The notes beneath the pieces are model-generated. The model was not told the DNA's origin. It ran no database searches and was given only the letters and a program-made list of their open reading frames with translations. From Mycobacterium sp. 852014-52450_SCH5900713 (lineage in GTDB: Bacteria; Actinomycetota; Actinomycetes; Mycobacteriales; Mycobacteriaceae): a stretch of DNA of 64,000 nt. Where the stretch lies: assembly GCF_001667075.1 (NCBI RefSeq), contig NZ_LZIL01000009.1, forward strand, positions 120,853-184,852, in the 5' to 3' direction. Made by a program: the position numbers and the translations under genes. Below are positions 43,591 through 52,111 of the stretch, piece by piece. Positions within the stretch are counted from its first letter, which is position 1, and every line of letters starts with the position of its first letter.

Positions 43591-43601
43591 GGGCGGGACC
43601 G

Positions 43602-44852
43602 ATGACGACGTTCGCGCACGCGGGTGCGCGCACCAGTAGCCTGCTGATCCCCGAGACGCCCGACCTGGGCCGCATGCGCCGCGAGACCGGGACTCGGCTG
43701 CGCTCGGCGATGGCCGAACGCGGCGTCGATGCACTGATACTGCTGGGCAACAGCGCGGTGGTCTATGCCACCGGAACCAGCTGGCCGCTCGGTGATGCAG
43801 GCTTGTCCTATGTGGAGCGGCCGGTGGCCGTGGTGCTCGCCGGGGATGAGTGGCCGCATTTGTTCCTGCCCTTCCGCGAGGGCGCCGCGTCGGAGTCGGA
43901 TCTGCCCGCCGACCATCTGCACGGGCCGGTGTATCTCGAATTCGACGAGGGCGTCGAGGATTTCGCGCGACTGCTGGCCGAGTTGATTCCGGCGCAGGCG
44001 GTGATCGCGGTCGATGAGTGCACCGGTGCCATGTCGCGCGCCGCGAAGTCGTTGTTCCGCGGCGGTGCGCCCATCGATGCCGCGGCCATCGTCAGCGCCG
44101 CGAAGGCGGTGAAGACGCCGGACGAATTGTCCTGCATGCGCACCGCCATCCGGATCACCGACGAGGCGATGGTCGAGGTCCAGAAGCGGCTCGCGCCAGG
44201 TGTTCGCCAGATCGATCTATCCGCAAGCTTTTTGCGGCGCGCCTTCGAGTTGGGTGCCACGGCCAGCATGCTGGAGCCGATCTGGCAGGTGATGCCGCCG
44301 AGCAAGGCCGATGGCGTATGGACCACACACGGCGACCTCGCGCTGCCCCTGCTGAGTACCGAGCGCGAACTGGCCGAAGGCGACGTGCTGTGGACCGACG
44401 TCAGCATCACCTATCACGGTTACTGTTCGGACTTCGGACGCACGTGGATCGTCGGCCGGGACCCGTCACCCCGCCAGCAGGCGCAGTTCGACAAATGGTT
44501 CGCGATCATGTCCGCCGTGCTGGGTGTCGCCAAGGCCGGCGCCACGGCGGCGGATCTGGGCCGGGCCGCCATCAACGCCAACGGCGGTAGCAAGCCATGG
44601 CTCCCGCACTTCTACCTGGGCCACGGCATCGGCGTGAACGCGGCCGAAATGCCCATGATCGGAACCGATCTCGGCCAGGAATTCGACGAGAATTTCGTCC
44701 TGCAACCCGGCATGGTGCTGGTCTTGGAGCCCGTGGTGTGGGAAGACGGCACCGGCGGTTACCGCAGCGAAGAGGTCCTGGTAATCACCGAGGAGGGCTG
44801 GATCCGATTGACCGACTACCCCTATGACCCCTATGGCTCCCATGTCAGTTGA
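43602..44852 (+). CDS. M24-family (pita-bread fold) metallohydrolase, complete metal site
   Basis: This 416-residue protein has the creatinase/aminopeptidase P fold: an N-terminal domain to about 170 and a C-terminal pita-bread domain. The five metal ligands expected for the family are visible: two Asp in WTDVSITYHGYCSDFGRTW, His in GHGIGVNAAEMP, Glu in LEPVV and Glu in SEEVLVI. Relatives include Xaa-Pro peptidases, creatinase and the lyase DddP. In a catabolic operon a non-peptidase reaction is likely. The ATG at 43602 follows GGGGCGGGA. The following gene is a paralogue lacking most ligands and overlaps it by 29 bp. Confidence 0.86.
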   Translation: MTTFAHAGARTSSLLIPETPDLGRMRRETGTRLRSAMAERGVDALILLGNSAVVYATGTSWPLGDAGLSYVERPVAVVLAGDEWPHLFLPFREGAASESDLPADHLHGPVYLEFDEGVEDFARLLAELIPAQAVIAVDECTGAMSRAAKSLFRGGAPIDAAAIVSAAKAVKTPDELSCMRTAIRITDEAMVEVQKRLAPGVRQIDLSASFLRRAFELGATASMLEPIWQVMPPSKADGVWTTHGDLALPLLSTERELAEGDVLWTDVSITYHGYCSDFGRTWIVGRDPSPRQQAQFDKWFAIMSAVLGVAKAGATAADLGRAAINANGGSKPWLPHFYLGHGIGVNAAEMPMIGTDLGQEFDENFVLQPGMVLVLEPVVWEDGTGGYRSEEVLVITEEGWIRLTDYPYDPYGSHVS

Positions 44853-45960
44853 AGTTTGCCCCGACGACCGCGCGCTGCGCACGGGACGCCGCCGGCGTGT
44901 GCTGGATCAGATGGCGGCGCACGACCTCGACGTGCTGGTCCTCGGCCGCCAAGCCAACGTCCGCTACGTCACCGGAGCACCACAGTTGTGGGTCGCCGGG
45001 ACCCGGCCGTTCGGCCCCGCGTGTGTGCTGGTGCGTGAGACGGGGGCGATCCATCTCCTCAGCACCTGGGATGAGGGCATCCCCGACGAGATTCCACATG
45101 AGAACCTGTACGGCATCTCGTGGAACCCGACGAACACCATGTCGGCGCTGCGGCGCATCGACGGCGCATCCACCGCCCGGCGTGTTGGAACCGACGCGAT
45201 ATCACCGATTTTCGCACAACTGCTGCCGACGGCGTTTCCCAATGCAGAGCTCGTGGACGGCGAGCTGGCGATGCGGGCCGCCCGGCGTATCAAGACGGCC
45301 GAAGAAGTGGTTGCGTTGCGGGAGGCGATCTCGGTCGCCCAATCGGGTTTGGCCGCCGCCGTTTCCGAACTACGGCCCGGGGTAACGGAGCAGGCGCTGG
45401 CCGGTGTCCTGCTGGAGGCCGTCGCGGCCGGCGGGGTGAGTACCCCGTCGAACCAGGATGTTGCGTGGGTGACGTCCCCCGATCATCCGTGGCGGCGGGC
45501 GACCGGTGACGGCCGGGTCAAGGTCGGCGACCTGGTGGCGTTTTCGGCCGGTGTGCTGGCCGGTGGGTACACCGGCGAGGTTGGGCGCACGTGGCCGGTG
45601 GGCGCCGTGCGCGGCGCGGCCACCCTGTATCGACGCTGGGACAGCCTGTGGGGCAGGCTGCTGGCCGCATGCCGCCCGGGCGCCGCCGCGAACGAATTGC
45701 TGGGTGCTTACCAGGCCGCCGGGGAGGCGCCGCCGCCGATGCCGGTGGCCCGCGGGCTGGGCATGGGCTTTGATCCGCCCGTGATCTCGACGCACCTGCC
45801 GGTGACCGCGACCGGGGAACGGTTGGATCCGGGCATGGTGCTGGCCGTGACGGGCTACGTATGGGAACAGGGAATCGGTGCGGTCTTCGGACGGGAAGCC
45901 GTATTGATCACCGCCGAGGGCTCCGAGGTGCTGACCGACAGTCCTGCTTGGCGCGAATAG
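44824..45960 (+). CDS. M24-family paralogue with degenerate metal site
   Basis: The 378-residue protein has the same pita-bread fold as its upstream neighbour but a broken metal site. The region with the two Asp ligands reads VAFSAGVLAGGYTGEVGRTW (both Asp lost, one replaced by Glu). The HGIG histidine is missing (RGLGMGF), and the first Glu position reads VTGYVW. Only the last Glu (REAVLI) is clear. It is probably a non-catalytic partner or has altered chemistry. ATG codons at 44824, 44833 and 44842 are all possible; the first overlaps the upstream gene by 29 bp, so the pair is likely made together and may form a heteromer. Confidence 0.84.
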   Translation: MTPMAPMSVEVCPDDRALRTGRRRRVLDQMAAHDLDVLVLGRQANVRYVTGAPQLWVAGTRPFGPACVLVRETGAIHLLSTWDEGIPDEIPHENLYGISWNPTNTMSALRRIDGASTARRVGTDAISPIFAQLLPTAFPNAELVDGELAMRAARRIKTAEEVVALREAISVAQSGLAAAVSELRPGVTEQALAGVLLEAVAAGGVSTPSNQDVAWVTSPDHPWRRATGDGRVKVGDLVAFSAGVLAGGYTGEVGRTWPVGAVRGAATLYRRWDSLWGRLLAACRPGAAANELLGAYQAAGEAPPPMPVARGLGMGFDPPVISTHLPVTATGERLDPGMVLAVTGYVWEQGIGAVFGREAVLITAEGSEVLTDSPAWRE

Positions 45961-45962
45961 CC

Positions 45963-46946
45963 ATGGCCGGCAAGCCTAAACCTCCAGCGGAGGAGATCGT
46001 CAGGTACGACAAGGACGCCGAGACCCGCATCGCCACCATTACGTTCGATCGGCCGGGCCAACTCAATGCACCCACGATCGCCGCCAGGCTGCGCTACGCC
46101 GACCTGTTACACCGCGCCTCGATCGACGACGAGGTCAAGGTGTTGGTGGTCCGCGGAGCCGGCGACGATCTCGGCTCGGGTGCGGACCTGATCGAGGAAA
46201 TGGCGGCGCAGAACTCCGCCGACCAGCAGCACCGGCTCGCCGAGTATCGGATCGGCGACGACGACGTCAGCTTTCCGCCCGAGGGTTCGTTTCGGCGGGG
46301 TGCCACCCTGGGCCAGTGGTACGCCAACCCGAACTCGGGGATAAGGGGCCTGCAGGACTTCAAGAAGATCAGCATCCTCGAGGCTAAGGGCTACTGCTAC
46401 GGCTGGCATTTCTACCAAGCGGCCGACGCGGACCTGGTGATCTCCAGCGACGACGCGCTCTTTGGGCATCCCTCCTTCCGGTATTACGGCTGGGGTCCGC
46501 GAATGTGGTGGTGGGCGCAGACGATGGGGATCCGAAAGTTCCAGGAAATGGTGTTCACCGGACGGGCTTTCACCGCCGCGGAGATGTACGACTGCAACTT
46601 CCTCAACAGCGTGGTCCCCAGAGCAGAGCTGGAAGCGGAGGTGGAGAAGTACGCGCTGGCCTGCGCGCGCAATCGCCCAACCGACACGGTGTTCATGCAG
46701 AAGGTCTTCTTCGAGATCATGAAACAGTTTCAGGGCGAGTACATGGGCAGCATGCTCAGCGGATTCTTCGAGTCGGTGGGCAGTGCGGTCCGACCCGACG
46801 GCGACGACTTCATGCTCGGTGATGCCATCGATCGGGGTCTTGGCGGAGCGGTGAAAGACAACGACGACAAGTTCCCCCAGGAATGGCGCCTAAGCAAGAA
46901 GGGACGCAAGAGCGGGGCCGCCAAGAATGGAAAGCGGAAGCGGTAG
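45963..46946 (+). CDS. enoyl-CoA hydratase/isomerase family protein (large variant)
   Basis: This 327-residue crotonase-like protein is longer than usual (about 260). It has an insertion after the first oxyanion region (DDLGSGADLIEEM, then about 45 residues to LQDFKKISILEAKGYCYG) and a Lys/Arg-rich tail (KKGRKSGAAKNGKRKR). The usual catalytic glutamates are not evident: the active-site region reads HPSFRYYGWGPRMWWW. It may perform C-C bond hydrolysis, dehalogenation or isomerisation rather than hydration. The ATG at 45963 is 2 bp after the previous stop, and its stop overlaps the next GTG (TAGTG). Confidence 0.82.
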   Translation: MAGKPKPPAEEIVRYDKDAETRIATITFDRPGQLNAPTIAARLRYADLLHRASIDDEVKVLVVRGAGDDLGSGADLIEEMAAQNSADQQHRLAEYRIGDDDVSFPPEGSFRRGATLGQWYANPNSGIRGLQDFKKISILEAKGYCYGWHFYQAADADLVISSDDALFGHPSFRYYGWGPRMWWWAQTMGIRKFQEMVFTGRAFTAAEMYDCNFLNSVVPRAELEAEVEKYALACARNRPTDTVFMQKVFFEIMKQFQGEYMGSMLSGFFESVGSAVRPDGDDFMLGDAIDRGLGGAVKDNDDKFPQEWRLSKKGRKSGAAKNGKRKR

Positions 46947-49363
46947 TGACGGAGTCCGCCATCGAGCCACCGCTGGCCGGCTGTACCGTGGTCGAGCTAT
47001 CCACCGGAATCGCGGGCGCCTACTGCACCAAGTTGCTGGCCGACGGTGGAGCAGACGTCGTCAAAATCGAGCCGCCCGAAGGCGATCCACTGCGTTCTTG
47101 GTCCGCCTCTGGCGCCGTCATACCACCCGGCGGCGACGGGGCGTTGTTTGGCTTTCTGGCCGGGTCGAAGCGCAGCGTCGTTGTGGATCCACGGCTCGAC
47201 GTCGACGTCGAGCTGGTCGACAGGCTGCTGGCAGCCGCGGATGCGGTGGTGTGGTCCGTCGGCTCGAGAGTCGCTGAGCGCCCCGAGTTCGCGCCCGCGG
47301 TCATGCACCGCCGCCATCCGCACCTCACCGTCATGTCGATCACGCCATTCGGCCTGGAGGGGCCCTGGAACGACAGGGCGGCCACCGAATTCACGTTGCA
47401 GGCGTGGTCGGGCGGGATCATCGGCCTCGGACGTGGCGAGGCGGACCGCGCACCGGTATTCGTGGGAGGGCAAGTCGGTGAGTATCTGGCCGGGGCCTAC
47501 GCGAGCGCGGCCATGCTCGCTTCGCGACACGGCCGAAGCGGCGATGAACCGGGGGAACTTCTCGACCTGTCCATGCTGGAAACGCAGATCCTTTCTCTCA
47601 CCTACTATCCCGTCACCTATTTCGAGATGCTCGGGCGGCCCTGGCGGGATGCGCGCCGCGTCACCGTACCGGGTGTGGCGCGCGCCAAGGACGGACTGGT
47701 GGACGTCGGATGCGGGACCGCGCAGCAGTGGTTCGACTTGTGCGCGATGGTCGGCCACCCCGAATGGATCGACGAGGACTCATCACTGACGATCACCGAG
47801 CGGGCCAACCTCAATGCCGACGCAATCTACGCGTGGTTCGAAAGCAACACGGTCGACGAGATACGCGAACTCGCAACCGCCTTCCGAATCCCCAACGCCC
47901 CGGTTGCCAACGGTGCCAACGTCGCATCGCTCGACCAGTTCCGCGAGCGCGGTTCGTTTGTCGAGAACCCGGGCGGCCGGTTCCAGCAGCCGGGCCATCC
48001 CTACCGGATGACGCCCGCGCGGCTTCGCCGGCCGCAACCGGCACCGCAGCTGGGCGAGCACACGGCGCAGTACCGGACCGCAGAATTGATACCCCGGCCC
48101 ACGCCCACCGAAGACGGGAATCGACTGCCCCTGAGTGGGATTCGTGTGCTGGACATGACGACGTTCTGGGCCGGCCCCTGTTGCACCCACTTTCTGGCGA
48201 TGCTTGGTGCGGAAGTCATCCACGTGGAATCGACCCGCCGTCCGGACGGGACCCGGCTGATCGCGGGCGTGCCCGCCAGCGAGAACCAGTGGTGGGAGAA
48301 GTCGCCGATCTTCGCGGCGCTGAACACCAACAAGAAGGGCCTCACGCTGGACTTGCAGAGCCCGCGCGGCCGAGATCTCCTGCGCCGTCTCATCGCGACC
48401 TGCGACGTGATAGTGGAGAACTTCACGCCACGCGTGCTCGACCAGATGGGCCTGGATTTCACTGCGGTCCAATCGATTAAGCGCGACGTCGTGATGGTGC
48501 GGATGCCCGGCTTCGGACTGGAGGGCCCGTGGCGCGACAACCCGGCATTCGCGTATGTCATCGAGGCCGCGTCCGGATTGACGTGGCTGACCGGATACGC
48601 CGACCGCACACCGTACGACCCATACTCGATCGGTGACCCGAACGCGGGCATGCATGCCGTGAATGCGTTGCTGCTGGCGCTGGAGCACCGGCGCCGCAGC
48701 GGCGAGGGTGTGTTCGTCGAAGCGGCGATGGTGGACGCCGCGCTCAGCATCGCCGCGGAGCAGGTCATCGAATATTCCGCGTACGGGGCATTGCTGGAAC
48801 GCGCGGGCAACCGGGGACCGACGGCGGTGCCGCAAAACCTCTACCGCAGCAACGACATCGACGAGTTCGGCCGGCCCGACAGCTGGGTCGCGGTCGCGGT
48901 AAGCACCGACGAACAGTGGAAGGGGTTGTGCGCCGCTATCGGGTCACCCCCATGGGCAAGGGATCCCAAGCTGGCCAGCGCACGGGGTCGGAAAGAGCAT
49001 GAGGACGCCATCGACGAACGGTTGGCCGCGTGGTGTGCGCGACGCAGCCGCGACGAGATCGTCGCTACTCTCTGGAACGCCGGCGTTCCGGTGGCCAAGG
49101 TCATGCAACCGCACCGCCAAACAGAACTGGATCAGCTGGCGTTTCGTGGCTTCTTCGAGGAGGTCGACCACCCGGTCAACGGCCCGGCTAGGCTCAGCAC
49201 CGTGCCGATGAGGCTGTCCGCAGGGCCGTCGAAGTTCCACACCCAGCACGCGCCGCTGCTGGGGCAGCACAACCATGAATTGCTGGCCGGGCTGGGGTTG
49301 GACGGCTCGGAAATCGCTGACTTGGAAGCCGACGGCGTTATCGGTTGCGCACCGGTGATGTGA
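46946..49363 (+). CDS. tandem class III CoA-transferase (two CaiB/BaiF domains fused)
   Basis: The 805-residue protein is made of two complete family III CoA-transferase domains: residues 1-385 (starts LAGCTVVELSTGIAGAYCTKLL) and about 395-805 (starts LSGIRVLDMTTFWAGPCCTHFL). In domain 2 the catalytic Asp position is kept (Asp597 in EAAMVDAALS). In domain 1 it is Glu212 (LDLSMLETQI). Family III enzymes act as interlaced dimers, so the fusion may be a pseudo-dimer with one normal and one altered site. The GTG at 46946 overlaps the previous stop. It probably charges the pathway acid with CoA. Similar fusions exist in actinobacteria; the substrate is unknown. Confidence 0.88.
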   Translation: MTESAIEPPLAGCTVVELSTGIAGAYCTKLLADGGADVVKIEPPEGDPLRSWSASGAVIPPGGDGALFGFLAGSKRSVVVDPRLDVDVELVDRLLAAADAVVWSVGSRVAERPEFAPAVMHRRHPHLTVMSITPFGLEGPWNDRAATEFTLQAWSGGIIGLGRGEADRAPVFVGGQVGEYLAGAYASAAMLASRHGRSGDEPGELLDLSMLETQILSLTYYPVTYFEMLGRPWRDARRVTVPGVARAKDGLVDVGCGTAQQWFDLCAMVGHPEWIDEDSSLTITERANLNADAIYAWFESNTVDEIRELATAFRIPNAPVANGANVASLDQFRERGSFVENPGGRFQQPGHPYRMTPARLRRPQPAPQLGEHTAQYRTAELIPRPTPTEDGNRLPLSGIRVLDMTTFWAGPCCTHFLAMLGAEVIHVESTRRPDGTRLIAGVPASENQWWEKSPIFAALNTNKKGLTLDLQSPRGRDLLRRLIATCDVIVENFTPRVLDQMGLDFTAVQSIKRDVVMVRMPGFGLEGPWRDNPAFAYVIEAASGLTWLTGYADRTPYDPYSIGDPNAGMHAVNALLLALEHRRRSGEGVFVEAAMVDAALSIAAEQVIEYSAYGALLERAGNRGPTAVPQNLYRSNDIDEFGRPDSWVAVAVSTDEQWKGLCAAIGSPPWARDPKLASARGRKEHEDAIDERLAAWCARRSRDEIVATLWNAGVPVAKVMQPHRQTELDQLAFRGFFEEVDHPVNGPARLSTVPMRLSAGPSKFHTQHAPLLGQHNHELLAGLGLDGSEIADLEADGVIGCAPVM

Positions 49364-49369
49364 CCGACG

Positions 49370-50179
49370 ATGGCAATTGATCCCTCGGACATCATGCTCA
49401 CCGGCCGCGTGGCGGTGGTCACCGGCGGGGGAGCGGGCATCGGTCGCGGCGTCGCGGCCGGTCTCGCCGCCTTCGGCGCGACAGTGGCGATCTGGGAGCG
49501 CGACCCGCAAACCTGCGCTCAGGCCGCGGAATCCATTGGCGCCCTGGGCATCGTGACCGATGTCCGGGACAGCGGCCAGGTGGACGACGCGCTGCGGCGC
49601 ACGAACGCCGAACTCGGCGCTCCGACGATCCTGGTCAACAACGCCGGAGGGGTGTTTTCGTCACCGCTGCTGGAAACCAGTGAGAACGGTTGGGATGCGC
49701 TCTACCGGGCCAACCTGCGCCACGTGCTGCTGTGCACCCAGCGCATCGCGAGGCAGCTGGTGTCGGCGGGCACCGGCGGCAGCATCGTCTCGGTGACATC
49801 GATCGAGGGCGTGCGCGCCGCACCCGGCTACGCCGCGTACGCGGCGGCCAAGGCGGGCGTCATCAACTACACCCAGACCGCGGCGCTCGAACTGGCGCCG
49901 CACGGCATCCGGGTCAACGCGATCGCGCCCGACATCACGCTCACCGAGGGGCTGGCGCAGCTCGGCGGCGAGGTGGCGCTGACCCGAATCGGCGATGTGG
50001 TGCCGCTGGGACGCCCGGGCCACGTCGACGAAATCGCCAGCGTCGCAGTTTTTCTCGCATCCAACATGTCGGCCTACCTGACCGGGCAGACTTTGCACGT
50101 CGACGGCGGCACCCACGCGGCGAGCGGCTGGTATCACGACCCGAAAACGGGCGAGTACCGGCTCGGCCCGTCCGGCTAG
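49370..50179 (+). CDS. short-chain dehydrogenase/reductase
   Basis: This 269-residue classical SDR has VAVVTGGGAGIGRGVA (12-27), NNAGG, SVTSIEG and the catalytic YAAAK within YAAYAAAKAGV. The C-terminal AYLTGQTLHVDGG is typical. It is the last gene of the TetR-P450 operon (6 bp after the CoA-transferase) and converges on another SDR gene, overlapping it by 4 bp. It probably oxidises the hydroxyl made by the P450 or an hydroxyacyl-CoA formed by the crotonase-like protein. Confidence 0.88.
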   Translation: MAIDPSDIMLTGRVAVVTGGGAGIGRGVAAGLAAFGATVAIWERDPQTCAQAAESIGALGIVTDVRDSGQVDDALRRTNAELGAPTILVNNAGGVFSSPLLETSENGWDALYRANLRHVLLCTQRIARQLVSAGTGGSIVSVTSIEGVRAAPGYAAYAAAKAGVINYTQTAALELAPHGIRVNAIAPDITLTEGLAQLGGEVALTRIGDVVPLGRPGHVDEIASVAVFLASNMSAYLTGQTLHVDGGTHAASGWYHDPKTGEYRLGPSG

Positions 50180-51015
50180 TGGTTCCACCCCTCGCCGGCC
50201 TGATCGGAGAAGGTGCGGTCGATGCGTTCGAACCTGCGGCGGATCGACGCGCGGGCGGCTTCGTGCGGAAGCACGTACAGACGGTTGGCCAGGATCGCAT
50301 CCGCCGTCAACCGGGCGACGTCCTCGACGCCGACGCCCTCGTCCTGCGTCGGTAGCGTCCCGTCCGCCGCCTTCGGCGATGACGACAGCCCGTAGTCCGC
50401 CCCGCGGATCCGTTCCGAGTTCGAGAGCAGCTTGGTCTCCACCACCATCGGGCACAACACCGAAACGCCGATGCCGTTGTCCTTGACCTCGCGGGCCAGC
50501 GTCTCCGCCAGGCCGACCACACCGTACTTGGCGACGCCGTAGGCCCCGAGACCCGCGTTGGGAACCAGGCCGGCGAAGGACGCGGTGAACGCGAGGTGTC
50601 CGCCCGTGCCCTGTTCGAGCAGCCGCGGCAGGAACGCCTCGACGGCGTGGATGTTGCCCCACAGGTCGATATCGATGACCCAGCGCCAGTCGTCGTGGGT
50701 CATCTGCGCGATCGGACCCGCGACCACGATGCCGGCATTGCTGAAGACGACGTCGACGCGGCCGAGCAGGCGGAAGGATTCTTTCGCCAGGTGAACCATT
50801 TCGTGGAGATGCCGGACGTCGCATACCACGCCGTGCGCGTCGAATCCCTGGGCGCGCAGGTGGTTTACCGCCTGCTCGAGGCCCGGCTGATCGACGTCGG
50901 AGAGCACCACGCGGGCGCCGCGGCGGGCGAATTCGGTGGCGGTGGCCAAGCCGATACCGCTCGCACCGCCCGTGACGACCGCCCCACGACCTTCAAATCC
51001 GGCAATTCCATTCAC
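50176..51015 (-). CDS. short-chain dehydrogenase/reductase
   Basis: The SDR has GAVVTGGASGIGLATATEFARRG near the N-terminus, NAGIVVAGPI, FTASFAG and the catalytic YGVAK. The C-terminus (RRRFERIDRTF) is longer than in the simplest SDRs and resembles mycobacterial SDR pairs linked to lipid or steroid catabolism. Two starts are possible: GTG 51015 (279 residues, used here) or an upstream codon at 51048 that overlaps the preceding gene by 23 bp. It is the second gene of a two-gene transcript with the mycofactocin-type SDR, downstream of operator 52033. Confidence 0.85.
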   Translation of the reverse strand: MNGIAGFEGRGAVVTGGASGIGLATATEFARRGARVVLSDVDQPGLEQAVNHLRAQGFDAHGVVCDVRHLHEMVHLAKESFRLLGRVDVVFSNAGIVVAGPIAQMTHDDWRWVIDIDLWGNIHAVEAFLPRLLEQGTGGHLAFTASFAGLVPNAGLGAYGVAKYGVVGLAETLAREVKDNGIGVSVLCPMVVETKLLSNSERIRGADYGLSSSPKAADGTLPTQDEGVGVEDVARLTADAILANRLYVLPHEAARASIRRRFERIDRTFSDQAGEGWNH

Positions 51016-51025
51016 GGACCGGATG

Positions 51026-51874
51026 CTACTTAAGGCAGCTACCCGCATCTATGGGCAGGGTCACGCCGGTGATGTAGCGCGACTCGTCCGAGGCGAAGAA
51101 CAGCACGGCGTTGCTGACATCGATCGGCTCCACCCATGGAATCGGCATGGTGTGAAACAGCTGACAGATCGGCGCCATGTCGTCGGGACCGGGATTCTCC
51201 AGGTCCGGGCGGAACATCTTGAAGGTGCCCTCGTTGTGCAGCATCGGTGTCTTGACATGGGTGGGATGTACCGAGTTGACCCGAATCATGTGCTGCCCCA
51301 GCTCAACCCCGAAGGCACGCATCAACCCGACGACACCGTGTTTGGCGGCGACATAATGGCCGGTGTGGGGGTAGGCCTTCAGGCCGCCGACCGAGCTGGT
51401 CAGGATGATGGAACCGCCCCGGCCGCCCGACAGGAGATGCGGCACACCGGCTTTCACGGTTTTCCACACCCCGGCGAGATTGATGTCGATCATCTCGGTC
51501 CAGTCTTCTTCGCTGGTTTTGTCCAGGGTGTCGCCGCCGTTACCGATCCCGGCGTTGGCCACGATGATGTCGAGCCGGCCGAGTTGTTCGACGCCGCTGT
51601 CCACGGCGGATTTCAGCGCCGCGTAGTCGCGCACGTCGACCTCGGCGGTGACGATCCTCCGGTTGTGGCCCTTGACCAGGTCGGCCGTCTCGGCAAGATC
51701 CTCGGGCGTCGAGGCCGGGATCGCGGTGTCCGTCACTCCCTCGCGGATGGGCTTGCAGATGTCGATGGCGATGATGTCGGCGCCCTCTTGTGCCAACCGC
51801 ACCGCGTGGCTGCGGCCCTGACCGCGTGCCGCTCCGGTGACGAAAGCGACTTTGCCCTCAACACGTCCGGTCAT
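51026..51874 (-). CDS. mycofactocin-coupled SDR family oxidoreductase
   Basis: The 282-residue SDR has the N-terminal signature VAFVTGAARGQGRSHAVRLAQEGADIIAIDIC and an insertion after it (about 38-65). This pattern is characteristic of mycofactocin-dependent SDRs, which bind NAD(H) without exchange and pass electrons to mycofactocin. Catalytic motifs are VANAGIG, LTSSVGG and YVAAKHG; the end is SRYITGVTLPIDAG. It probably oxidises an alcohol. No mycofactocin biosynthesis gene is in this window. It is the first gene of a minus-strand pair; the GAGAAT operator at 52033 lies 158 bp upstream. Confidence 0.9.
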   Translation of the reverse strand: MTGRVEGKVAFVTGAARGQGRSHAVRLAQEGADIIAIDICKPIREGVTDTAIPASTPEDLAETADLVKGHNRRIVTAEVDVRDYAALKSAVDSGVEQLGRLDIIVANAGIGNGGDTLDKTSEEDWTEMIDINLAGVWKTVKAGVPHLLSGGRGGSIILTSSVGGLKAYPHTGHYVAAKHGVVGLMRAFGVELGQHMIRVNSVHPTHVKTPMLHNEGTFKMFRPDLENPGPDDMAPICQLFHTMPIPWVEPIDVSNAVLFFASDESRYITGVTLPIDAGSCLK

Positions 51875-52032
51875 GGCTACCTCAACTCCTGACTAGTGAT
51901 CGCATGCCTCAGCGTGAACAGCCGTTGCCGCATGCCCCGGCTTGCGCATCTCGCCGCCTTTGCACTTTGTCACCACCCGCTCGTGAGTGTCAACGACGAA
52001 TCCGTTTTGGCTATTTGTGATTCTAAATATTA

Positions 52033-52047
52033 GAGAATCTGATTCTC
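52033..52047. promoter_or_regulatory. GAGAAT-type operator, site 3
   Basis: GAGAATCTGATTCTC has perfect 7-base arms around one base. It lies in the 237-bp gap between the TetR gene (3' end at 52112) and the mycofactocin-type SDR (start 51874), in an AT-rich stretch that probably holds the SDR promoter. No gene is visible in the rest of the gap. Confidence 0.78.
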
Positions 52048-52111
52048 ATCGGCAAATGACGTGCGGTATTTGATCAGGTCCAGCAGGGGTGACGGCGCAG
52101 CGGGGTTCGCG

